Assembly (NCBI GenBank): GCA_026707745.1
Contig: JAPOWG010000030.1
Coordinates: forward strand, 1 to 64,000
DNA: 64,000 bases
Reading direction: 5' to 3'
From: Chloroflexota bacterium
GTDB taxonomy: Bacteria; Chloroflexota; Anaerolineae; Aggregatilineales; Phototrophicaceae
Below are positions 43,661 through 51,423 of the stretch, piece after piece. Position numbers and translations under genes: made by a program. How positions within the stretch are numbered: position 1 is the stretch's first letter; each line of letters begins with the position of its first letter. Below the pieces are notes generated by a model that saw only the letters and a list, made by a program, of their open reading frames with translations, was not told where the DNA came from and did no database searches.

Positions 43661-44680
43661 TTAAGATCTTTGAGGCTGAACCCAAGTATTTGATTCCGCA
43701 GCTTGATAAAACGCTTCCATTACGGCTGTACGGTCAGCCGCTTCTTTCGCCGAAATCAGTGGCACGTCTTTGCCAACGAGCGCATCAAGGAAGAGCTCGA
43801 AGGCGTGCGGCAGCGCGCTAGGCAAGTCTGTCCATTCGCCGCCGTCCGCACCCGGCAGATTATCGGATTTTACATACAATATGTCATCGTCAATATAGGC
43901 GACGCCCCCAGTGCCGCTAACCAGAATCTCCTGTGGACGCAAGAGATCGACCCAGCCCGCCGCCAGCGTTCCGATCGCGCCATTGGCAAAGCGCAGCATG
44001 CCTTCGCCGTATTCGTCGCAGGGGTACTTGCCCAGCAGCGAACCCATCTGCGCCGTGACGGAGACGACATCGCCCATTAGCCACATCAGGATATCCAGGG
44101 AATGCGCGCCCACATCGCCAAAACCGCCCACACCTGATTTCTCCAAGTCCGTCATCCAAAGCCAGCCGTCGTCGTACCAGCCCATGCCCGCATCAAACAA
44201 TCCCGCAATGGCGCCAGGGTGCACATTGCTATGGCGGATACGCGTGATCGCGCCAAGCGTCCCGTCATCGACCAGTTGTTTGATGAAACGATAGGCGGGA
44301 TAACCGCGCATAAAATGCCCGATCTGGAAGACCACGCCGGCTTCGTCGATCGCCTTCCGCATGGCATAAGCGTCACGAGCCGTGACGCCCAGCGGCTTTT
44401 CCACGAACATATCTTTGCCCGCCGCCGCAGCAGCTTTCACCAGCTCGCGGTGCAGCGCCGTCTCCGAACAAATGATGACAGCATCGATTTCGTCGTCGCC
44501 GACGATCGCAGCGACATCCGAGACCGAACAGTTGTTTAGACGAGCCGCGGCGATCCGCGCCCGCTCCGGTTGATTATCCCAAACTGCTTTGACACGGAAC
44601 TCATCGGACCGTTCGTTTATTTTGTTGACAAAGCTCGGCGTGTGGATATGCGCCACACCGAGGAAACCAAGCGATTTCAT
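43661..44680 (-). CDS. Gfo/Idh/MocA family oxidoreductase with atypical dinucleotide loop
   Basis: 339 residues. The N-terminal loop reads LGFLGVAHIHTPSF, so the second and third glycines of the usual GxGxxG are replaced (Gly-Val-Ala-His-Ile-His). The catalytic EKPLGVTARDAY motif and the GVGGFGDVGAHSLDILMWLM segment are intact. Nucleotide binding is probably retained, since loop variation is known in the family, but cofactor preference may differ. Separated by 123 bp from NanE upstream. Confidence 0.87.
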   Translation of the reverse strand: MKSLGFLGVAHIHTPSFVNKINERSDEFRVKAVWDNQPERARIAAARLNNCSVSDVAAIVGDDEIDAVIICSETALHRELVKAAAAAGKDMFVEKPLGVTARDAYAMRKAIDEAGVVFQIGHFMRGYPAYRFIKQLVDDGTLGAITRIRHSNVHPGAIAGLFDAGMGWYDDGWLWMTDLEKSGVGGFGDVGAHSLDILMWLMGDVVSVTAQMGSLLGKYPCDEYGEGMLRFANGAIGTLAAGWVDLLRPQEILVSGTGGVAYIDDDILYVKSDNLPGADGGEWTDLPSALPHAFELFLDALVGKDVPLISAKEAADRTAVMEAFYQAAESNTWVQPQRS

Positions 44681-44803
44681 ATCTCGATCCTGTTTACTTA
44701 AACCGCGTCGCTCATGCGACGAGAACGCTTACGATTTTGCGTGAGCGGGAAAGACCTTTTCGCTGCCGCCGAGCGGCTGCATTCGATCAATAGAAACGTT
44801 AAG

Positions 44804-45496
44804 TTAAGTTTCATTGCCATCCCGCAGCGCCGATACGAACCGAGCTGTGATCGTACGAGGTCTCGTGATGGCCGAACCAACCACCACCGCCCATGCGCCG
44901 ATATCCAGCGCCTGTCGCGCTTGCCCCGGCGTATGAATCCGACCTTCGGCGATCACCGGGATCGGCAGCGCCGCGACCATCGCAGCCAGCAGCTCAAAGT
45001 CGGGATCGTCAAGTGTGGGACGCGCGCCAGTATATCCCGACAGTGTCGATCCCGCCATGCCGACGCCGTATTCAGCTGCCGCCTGCGCTTCCTTGAGCGT
45101 CGAAACATCGGCGAACGTAGGCTTGCCGATCTCGTCATGGATGCGCGCCAGCAAATCGCGCAGGCGCAGGCCGTCGGGACGCGGACGATCCGTGCAGTCG
45201 AGGGCGATGATATCGGCGCCAGCTTCGGCAATAGCGGCCGCGTCGTCAAAAGTCGGCGTGATGAAAACGCCGCTGCCGCCGCGTTTATACAAGCCGATCA
45301 CCGGCAGATCGACCGCTTCCTTGATCGCGCGGATATCAGCCGGGCTGTTGGCGCGGATGGCCGCCGCGCCGCCGATCTTCGCCGCTGTCGCCATCTTCGC
45401 CATGATTGACGAGCCATGCAGGGGTTCATCCTCCAGCGCCTGACAGGATACGATCAGCTTGCCTTTGACGGCAGCGAGGAAGGCATCGGCGTTCAC
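44804..45496 (-). CDS. nanE: N-acylmannosamine-6-phosphate 2-epimerase NanE
   Basis: 230 residues from a GTG start at 45496 that overlaps the stop of the DUF4127 gene (GTGA). TIM-barrel NanE signatures: KLIVSCQALEDEPLHGSSIM near the N-terminus, GGAAAIRANSPADIRAIK, LYKRGGSGVFITPT, IALDCTDRPRP, AGSTLSGYTG and VIAEGRIHTP. Converts N-acetylmannosamine 6-phosphate to N-acetylglucosamine 6-phosphate in sialic-acid and ManNAc use. A ROK-family kinase two genes upstream could supply the phosphate. No NanA-type lyase lies beside it. Confidence 0.92.
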   Translation of the reverse strand: MNADAFLAAVKGKLIVSCQALEDEPLHGSSIMAKMATAAKIGGAAAIRANSPADIRAIKEAVDLPVIGLYKRGGSGVFITPTFDDAAAIAEAGADIIALDCTDRPRPDGLRLRDLLARIHDEIGKPTFADVSTLKEAQAAAEYGVGMAGSTLSGYTGARPTLDDPDFELLAAMVAALPIPVIAEGRIHTPGQARQALDIGAWAVVVGSAITRPRTITARFVSALRDGNET

Positions 45497-46956
45497 AAGC
45501 GCTCCAGTTCAAAGTCGACTTCAAAGCGGCGCTTCATGGGCAGGCGAACATTACTCACCTGCCAAGCGCCAAGACCGGACAATTGCCGAATCTGCTCATT
45601 CAATGCGCGGCTCACAAGTTCGATCATCGCTGCCTCGGTCTTATCATCGTAGCGGGGCATGTCGACGTTCATGGTCGGGCGCACCTGATGCATAAAGCAG
45701 TAGTCCTCTGCAAAACGATGCGTCAAGAATCGCAGCGCCGCTTTTTCATTAAATTCACGCAGTTGCGCAATGCCCTGCGCAAGGGCCACGCCGATAGTAT
45801 TGCCTGCGGTATTCCAACCGCCGTAGGCTGCTAGATCCCGGAGCCGAATCTTCTGCTGCAGGGCCTCGATCAACACCGGATCGCTGCCATTGGGATACGC
45901 CAGGTCGCAGACGATGACACGACGTCCTTCGTCAAGCCAGCATCCGATCCGCTCGGCAAGATCTGCAAGAGCGCCTTGCCGATAGTTTCGATCACTCTCT
46001 GCTCGATCTGGCTGGAAGAATGATCGCGCACCCGGCGCGGGTGGATTGACGGCTACGATCATATCGGCAGCATCTATGTCGTCAACTTCTGTTCCGCCAA
46101 CAGCGCGGATCTGCCGCTCCAAGGTCAAGCAAACCGGTCCGTCCTCAAAAGGCGCGGTCCGCTCTTTATCCGCCTCGATCGCATAATGCGTAAAGAAGCG
46201 CGGGGCCTGATCGAGAAAATCGACAAAGGCGCGCGCCAGCAGCGCTGACGCGACCTCATCCGCGCCCGGGTACACTAGCAAGCGTTCGTCACCGCCGCGC
46301 CGATCGACCCACTCTTGAACCCAGATTTTTTCGCGCGTGCCAAAGCCATACTCGCTGGTATCGTCAGAGCTGATCACCAAGAGGTCAAAGACATTCTCTG
46401 CCAGTAGATCCAGAACGGCCAGATTAACGATATGATTCCGCAACCGTCGGCGAAGCACATCCAGCAAATGGCTTTCGTTCAACTGCTCTCGCTGCGGCGC
46501 GGGTTCATTTCCCCAACGGCGCGCGTCGTAGGCCTGAGAATAGCGATAGATCTGCGGACCCGATTCGCTCCAATAATCTGGCTCGGCGACGCTGTCGGGA
46601 TCGCCGGAGATACGTGTGATGAGATTGAAGCCATAGATACGCAGATGAGGATGCCCCTGCTTCAGTTCGCGCAGGCACTCCAGGCGGTTCAGGAGAGCGA
46701 CCGTCGCGTCGTCGCTGATGCGCGATGCTGTCAGTCCGCCGTAGACCAGCATCTCAATCGATACGACCAGGGCGTCAAGTTCGCTCGCGTTCTCGCGCAA
46801 CCAGCCAGCGATCGCCGGGCAATCGCCGGGTTCACGAATACGGCTGAGCGCCGTGGCCGGCGGCAACAGCAGTTTCACACCTGCGATGTCGCCAATCATT
46901 TGCGGATAACGCGCGCAGGCCGGGCGTTCGTCCAGCGGGATCAAGCCGATCTTCAT
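45493..46956 (-). CDS. DUF4127 family protein
   Basis: 487 residues from the ATG at 46956 (AAGGTGA upstream). Opens MKIGLIPLDERPACARYPQM, the DUF4127 signature, and contains SIEMLVYGGLTASR, ISSDDTSEYGFG and AYGGWNTAGNTIGVALAQG, all typical of the family. The function is not established; the conserved Asp, His and Asn suggest a hydrolase-like active site. It overlaps both neighbours by 4 bp (ATGA with ROK, GTGA with nanE), so it is translationally coupled between a sugar kinase and NanE, which points to amino-sugar metabolism (inference). Confidence 0.87.
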   Translation of the reverse strand: MKIGLIPLDERPACARYPQMIGDIAGVKLLLPPATALSRIREPGDCPAIAGWLRENASELDALVVSIEMLVYGGLTASRISDDATVALLNRLECLRELKQGHPHLRIYGFNLITRISGDPDSVAEPDYWSESGPQIYRYSQAYDARRWGNEPAPQREQLNESHLLDVLRRRLRNHIVNLAVLDLLAENVFDLLVISSDDTSEYGFGTREKIWVQEWVDRRGGDERLLVYPGADEVASALLARAFVDFLDQAPRFFTHYAIEADKERTAPFEDGPVCLTLERQIRAVGGTEVDDIDAADMIVAVNPPAPGARSFFQPDRAESDRNYRQGALADLAERIGCWLDEGRRVIVCDLAYPNGSDPVLIEALQQKIRLRDLAAYGGWNTAGNTIGVALAQGIAQLREFNEKAALRFLTHRFAEDYCFMHQVRPTMNVDMPRYDDKTEAAMIELVSRALNEQIRQLSGLGAWQVSNVRLPMKRRFEVDFELERL

Positions 46957-47861
46957 GGCGTCACCTTGTCCCATGCCAGCATGGCCGCGCCCAGCAGCAC
47001 GGCTTCGACACCCAATTTCGCTGGTAGTATCGGCGTCGAGCGCAAAAGGGGTGGCACGCTCTCGCGGAACGCCGCTTCAAAGGCGTCCCACCAAAGCTCG
47101 CCGATTTGCGGTACGCCGCCGCCGATCACCAGCGCCGTCGGATTAATCGCCGCGACGAATCCGCCCAGTATGATGCCAAGTTGTCGCGCTTTCTCTTTTA
47201 TCGTCTGCGCCGCGATAGGCTCGCCCCCATAGGCGCGGCGAGTGATTTCGGTAAGCGGTATGCGATCTTCCGCTCCCGTGGATGCCTGGTAGGCGCGTTC
47301 AATGCCGGGGCCGGAAACAAATTGGTCGAGAATGATCGGTTTATCCCCTTCCCAGCCGACCACCAGATAGCCGATTTCGCCGGCGCTGTAGTTCGGGCCG
47401 TGCCAAATCTCGCCATCGAGGATGATGCCCCCACCGACGCCGGTTCCAACCGTGACACAGAGCAAGGACGTATAGTGCCGGCCCGCGCCCATTTTCGCCT
47501 CGCCGTATGACAGGGCGCGCGCGTCGTTCTCGGCCACGACGGGAAGGCCGTCGCCAATTTGGAGCGCGGACAAAGGCGTGCCGGTCCAGCCGGGTAGGTT
47601 GTTATTGGCGTGGATCACTTGTCCCCTCTTGCTGTCAACCATGCCAGCGCTCCCGATCCCGATGGCGACGATCTCGCCCTGGAAACCGGTGATCAACTCA
47701 TGACACAGTTGCTTGACTTGAGACAGGATCGCTGACGGTGTAGAGGGAGTAGCGACTGAGCGCGTCCGCAAGATCTCGCCGTTTGGCGTGACCAAACCTG
47801 CGCTGATCTTGCTGCCGCCGATATCGACGCCGACGACACACGCGGGAACCCAGTCGCTCAC
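46953..47861 (-). CDS. ROK family sugar kinase-like protein (candidate ManNAc/glucose kinase) without zinc motif
   Basis: 302 residues from a GTG start (AAGG upstream). ROK fold: phosphate loop VGVDIGGSKISAGLV, VAENDARALSYGEAKMG with the catalytic Asp, TVGTGVGGGIILDG, and the second adenosine loop ALVIGGGVPQ. The His and CxCGxxGC zinc motif normally following the substrate Glu is absent; after AGEIGYLVV the sequence reads EGDKPIILDQFVSGPGIE. Some ROK kinases lack this zinc site. Next to DUF4127 and NanE, phosphorylation of ManNAc is the leading hypothesis. Confidence 0.86.
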   Translation of the reverse strand: MSDWVPACVVGVDIGGSKISAGLVTPNGEILRTRSVATPSTPSAILSQVKQLCHELITGFQGEIVAIGIGSAGMVDSKRGQVIHANNNLPGWTGTPLSALQIGDGLPVVAENDARALSYGEAKMGAGRHYTSLLCVTVGTGVGGGIILDGEIWHGPNYSAGEIGYLVVGWEGDKPIILDQFVSGPGIERAYQASTGAEDRIPLTEITRRAYGGEPIAAQTIKEKARQLGIILGGFVAAINPTALVIGGGVPQIGELWWDAFEAAFRESVPPLLRSTPILPAKLGVEAVLLGAAMLAWDKVTP

Positions 47862-47876
47862 CTATGACCTTGCCAG

Positions 47877-48668
47877 CTACGTTAGTTTCAACAATTCTTC
47901 GTCGCCGCGGCGTTCACGATACCCTTTAACGATCAAGCCGGGGCGTCCATTGCTCTGCCCAGCCAGCTGATCGTTATGCGGATCGCGATAACCCATACGC
48001 ACCATTCGGCGCGGATCTGCGGTCTGGTTGATGTACGAACCATGGATGCAGTAGATATGGAAGACGACCACATCACCGCGCTTGGCCGGCACGGGCACAG
48101 TGTCTTCCAGTTTATATTCGTCCGTATTAAGGTGCGGCGAGCAGGCTGTACCATCCGGATTTTTGAGAATATGCGGGAGCTTGCCCCTTTTATGAGAACC
48201 GGCCAGGAAACGGATCTCGCCGTTTTCGTGGAAGGTGTCGTCCAGGTGCACCAGTGTATCGATAAAACGCCCATCGGTATGTTCGTAGAAGGGAGAATCC
48301 TGATGCATAGGGAAGGGATGACCAGTCTGCGGCGGCTTGATGTGCATGGTTGTGTGGTGCAATTCGACGCTCGAATCCAAAAGTTGGGAAAGCGCCGTCG
48401 CCAGCTTGGTATTGGTCACTGCGCGCATCCAGGCGTCGGAGTAAAGGTGCAGGTCGTGCATGGCGGTTAGCTTAACCTGCTTTTCAATCTCCTCGTCCAA
48501 ATAAACATCGCGCCAGGGACCAGACCAGCCCGGGCTGGTCAAAGCCCAGTCCTCGATCAATAGGTCGAGGCTATCCGACATTTGGCTGATTTCGTCTTCA
48601 GAGTAGACTTGCGGGATTCGCAGAAATCCGTTCTCGTGAAAGAAATCAATCTGTTCTTGACTTAACAT
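47877..48668 (-). CDS. Phytanoyl-CoA dioxygenase (PhyH) family protein
   Basis: 263 residues, Fe(II)/2-oxoglutarate oxygenase. Iron ligands His122 and Asp124 (FPMHQDSPF) and distal His209 (CIHGSYIN), with Arg220/Arg221 for 2-oxoglutarate binding. Bacterial members hydroxylate diverse small molecules; the substrate here is unknown. First gene of the cluster with ROK, DUF4127 and nanE, 15 bp upstream of the ROK gene. GAGGGAG ribosome site. A terminator separates it from importer 3. Confidence 0.89.
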   Translation of the reverse strand: MLSQEQIDFFHENGFLRIPQVYSEDEISQMSDSLDLLIEDWALTSPGWSGPWRDVYLDEEIEKQVKLTAMHDLHLYSDAWMRAVTNTKLATALSQLLDSSVELHHTTMHIKPPQTGHPFPMHQDSPFYEHTDGRFIDTLVHLDDTFHENGEIRFLAGSHKRGKLPHILKNPDGTACSPHLNTDEYKLEDTVPVPAKRGDVVVFHIYCIHGSYINQTADPRRMVRMGYRDPHNDQLAGQSNGRPGLIVKGYRERRGDEELLKLT

Positions 48669-48819
48669 CGCAACTCCCTCTACAGCTAGACAGAAACGCT
48701 ATCAAATCCGCGTCGCTTAGATCATGACTGATACGGACGCAGGAAAAGTTTAACCCTATTGCTGGTGGTGTCAAGCTTTTGCCCGTGTTCTTTCAATAGA
48801 TCGCGTCAAACGCTTTCGG

Positions 48820-48856
48820 AAAAAAGTCGCCCCTCCGCGAAAGATCGTGGAGGGGC
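48820..48856 (-). terminator. Rho-independent terminator of the importer 3 operon
   Basis: On the minus strand GCCCCTCC (48856-48849) pairs perfectly with GGAGGGGC (48836-48829), the 12-nt loop partly pairing, followed after three bases by TTTTTT (48825-48820). It lies about 40 bp after the stop of the ectodomain ATPase gene and before the PhyH gene. Confidence 0.8.
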
Positions 48857-48897
48857 GCCCGCATCAGATGATATCCAACACGTTTGTCATGCCCCGT

Positions 48898-51423
48898 CTA
48901 GCCATCTGCGCTTTCAACCACCAACTGATACTCGGCATCGCCAACCAAACCGTAGCGATCAACCTGTGCGGTACCGACGACAATGCTGTACGTCCCGGAT
49001 CTCAAGGTGAGTGGCGCGTTGTAGCTGCGTCTAGGGCGGACGCCGGGATCACCTAGGGCGGCCAGGAAATTGCCATCCGGATCGTAGATCGTACCGTAGG
49101 GCGAATTGAGGTTGCTGCCGCTTAAGCCGCCGCCACCGGTGCGAATCTTTATTGATACCGTCTGTCCGTCACCCGCTTCATAGCGCCAAATATGCTTCTC
49201 GTCGGCTTCGTGGATTTCGTCTTTGCTCACCACGTCGAGCGCCAACGCGCCCTTGTCCGTCGCGCCTTCGGGAGCCAATACGAAGTCAGGAACCGGAACA
49301 GGCGTCGATGGGTGAACTGGCTCCACTTCCGCTGCCACAGTTGCTTGCGGCGCTGGCTCGTCGCCCTCGACGGTCACTTGATATTCGGCATCGCCAACCA
49401 GCCCGTAACGATTGACCTCTGCCGTCCCGACCACGATGGTATAACTACCCTCCATCGTTATGAATTCCGCGCTATAGCTGCGTCTGGGGCGGACGGCGGG
49501 ATCGCCCAGCGCCGCCACGGGATTGCCGTCCGGCCCGTAGATCGTGCCATAGGGCGAGTTGAGGTTGCTACCGCTCAAGCCGCCGCCACCGGTGCGGATC
49601 TTGACATTCACCGCCTGCCCGGCAAGCGCTTCAAAGCTGTAATTGTGCCGGTCATCGGCTCCTGCGATTTCGTCCTCCACTGTCACGTTCAGCGTCAGCG
49701 TCCCTTTGTCAGTGGCGCCCTCCGCGCTTAAGCGGAAGTCGGGCAAATCCAGCTCGGGCAGCTGTGTCGGCTCCGGTTCTTCGCCCTCCACGGTCAATTG
49801 GTATTCGGCATCGCCAACCAGCCCATAGCGGTTGACTTCTGCTGTGCCAACGACGATGGTGTAGGTTCCGGCTGCGGCGATGACATCCGCGCTATAGCTG
49901 CGTCTGGGGCGGACAGCCGGATCGCCCAGCGCGGCCGCAAATTCGCCGTCCGGTCCGTAAATCGTTCCGTAGGGCGAGTTAAGGTTGCTGCCACTCAAGC
50001 CGCCGCCGCCCGTGCGAATTTTGATCGTTAGTTCTTGCCCGGCGGATGCGTCAAAGCTGTATTTATGTACGTCATCGGCGCCACTGATTTCATCTTCCAA
50101 GGTCACATTCAGCGCCAGCGCGCCCTTGTCCGCCGCGCCATCGGCCAGCACCCGGAATTCCACCGTATCTTCATCGTCGGCGGCTGGCGCAGCTGCTTGC
50201 GGCGTGGGTTCGTCCGGCGCCTCCGTTGCTGTGGCGGGTATCGCCGTGACCTCCACGATAACTTCTTGAACAATCGTCTCCGGTTCTTGATTCGACCCAA
50301 TCAGAAGGCCAATCGCGAAGGCAACAATTACCAGTGCCGCTGCTGCTACCAGAGGCAAGCGCGCGCGGCTGGACGCGGCAATAGCGTCGCTGATCGGCCG
50401 GTTGACCAAAACAGGCGGCTCTATCGGCGCGATATCATTCTCTTCGTACAAATAACAAGCAGCTTCGTGCTTTGGCTTGTCCATCTTGAACAGCGGCGGC
50501 TGCTCTTCCAAGCATTTATCCATACGATGAGGACAACGTGGATAATAGCGACAGCCCTTCGAGGCAGCCGTGCGCATCTCTTCTTCGCTGGGCAGCGAAA
50601 TATTGACATCCCATTTATCGGTCGGGTCGGGCACGGGTACCGAATCGATCAAGAGTTGCACATAAGGGTGCTGCGGCGCGTCAATGACATCCATAGCGCT
50701 GCCGCGTTCGGCAGTCGTGCCCTGATAGAGCATATAGATCTGGTCGCCAATTTGGTACGCCGTACTCAAGTCGTGCGTGATATAGAGGAAAGAGATGTTG
50801 TGATCGTCGCGCAGGCGCAGCATGGCATCCAGAATGGATGCGCGCAGCGAGGCATCTACCATGGAGACGGGTTCGTCCGCCACGATCAGACGCGGCTTGA
50901 TCATATAAGCGCGCGCCATCATGATGCGCTGCCGCTGTCCGCCGCTTAACTGGTGCGGGTACTTGCGCAACACGTCCTCGCCGTACAAGCCGACAACGTT
51001 CAGCCCGGCTTCCACCATATCGCGATATTCGCTCTGATTGTCCGACAGGCTGAAATGCTTGTTGACGAGATCAAAAACGTGGTCGATGCGATAAAAGGGA
51101 TTGTAGACCCCAAAAGGATCTTGAAAGACCGCCTGCACGTTGCGGCGGTATTCTTTCAGTTGCTCGTTGGTCATGTCGGTGATGTCTTCACCGTCGAAGA
51201 TGATGTTGCCGGAACTAAGCTTGATGAAACCGAGTACCAGGTTAGCCAGGGTCGTTTTGCCGCTACCGCTTTCCCCAGCGATTGTCGTGATGGTCGCCGG
51301 GGACTCGGCAATGGTCATATTAAAATTGTCGAGCGCGACAACTGATTTCTTGCTGCCGCCTATGAATCCGCCCGACGAATAGATCTTGGTAGCATCACGA
51401 ATTTGCAATAGCGGCGAAGGCAT
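48898..51423 (-). CDS. Oligopeptide-type ABC ATPase (DppF/OppF) fused to a membrane helix and three extracytoplasmic PPC-like domains
   Basis: 841 residues from the ATG at 51423 (GGAGGTCC upstream). Residues 1-330 are a complete OppF/DppF ATPase: Walker A GESGSGKT (50-57), Q-loop Gln101, signature LSGGQRQR (159-166), Walker B LIVADEP (179-185), His217, and the terminal cysteine cluster Cys291, Cys297, Cys304, Cys323. Unlike normal members, which end here, the frame continues into a hydrophobic helix (356-376; Arg before, Glu after, giving N-in/C-out), a Pro/Thr/Glu-rich linker (377-420), and three ~125-residue beta-rich repeats (421-547, 563-688, 713-838) resembling bacterial pre-peptidase C-terminal domains. 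So the protein should place its ATPase inside and a three-domain arm outside. It is the last gene of importer 3 and overlaps the D-type ATPase by 29 bp. The outer domains may retain the receptor, bind substrate or anchor the complex to the wall (inference). Confidence 0.9.
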   Translation of the reverse strand: MPSPLLQIRDATKIYSSGGFIGGSKKSVVALDNFNMTIAESPATITTIAGESGSGKTTLANLVLGFIKLSSGNIIFDGEDITDMTNEQLKEYRRNVQAVFQDPFGVYNPFYRIDHVFDLVNKHFSLSDNQSEYRDMVEAGLNVVGLYGEDVLRKYPHQLSGGQRQRIMMARAYMIKPRLIVADEPVSMVDASLRASILDAMLRLRDDHNISFLYITHDLSTAYQIGDQIYMLYQGTTAERGSAMDVIDAPQHPYVQLLIDSVPVPDPTDKWDVNISLPSEEEMRTAASKGCRYYPRCPHRMDKCLEEQPPLFKMDKPKHEAACYLYEENDIAPIEPPVLVNRPISDAIAASSRARLPLVAAAALVIVAFAIGLLIGSNQEPETIVQEVIVEVTAIPATATEAPDEPTPQAAAPAADDEDTVEFRVLADGAADKGALALNVTLEDEISGADDVHKYSFDASAGQELTIKIRTGGGGLSGSNLNSPYGTIYGPDGEFAAALGDPAVRPRRSYSADVIAAAGTYTIVVGTAEVNRYGLVGDAEYQLTVEGEEPEPTQLPELDLPDFRLSAEGATDKGTLTLNVTVEDEIAGADDRHNYSFEALAGQAVNVKIRTGGGGLSGSNLNSPYGTIYGPDGNPVAALGDPAVRPRRSYSAEFITMEGSYTIVVGTAEVNRYGLVGDAEYQVTVEGDEPAPQATVAAEVEPVHPSTPVPVPDFVLAPEGATDKGALALDVVSKDEIHEADEKHIWRYEAGDGQTVSIKIRTGGGGLSGSNLNSPYGTIYDPDGNFLAALGDPGVRPRRSYNAPLTLRSGTYSIVVGTAQVDRYGLVGDAEYQLVVESADG
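48910..50163 (-). repeat. Three tandem ~375-bp repeats encoding the PPC-like ectodomains
   Basis: Repeat 1 at 49783-50163, repeat 2 at 49360-49737, repeat 3 at 48910-49287. All three encode RTGGGGLSGSNLNSPYGTIY without change, plus near-identical LGDPAVRPRRSY and YTIVVGTAEVNRYGLVGDAE. Conservation also at DNA level suggests recent amplification or gene conversion. The linkers between repeats are Pro/Glu-rich and differ. Confidence 0.88.

Noticed and set aside
44709..44749. Imperfect hairpin between nanE and a Gfo gene (CGCTCATGCG / TGCGTGAGCG)
   Set aside because: Two mismatches, a long loop and no T-run; too weak to call a terminator.
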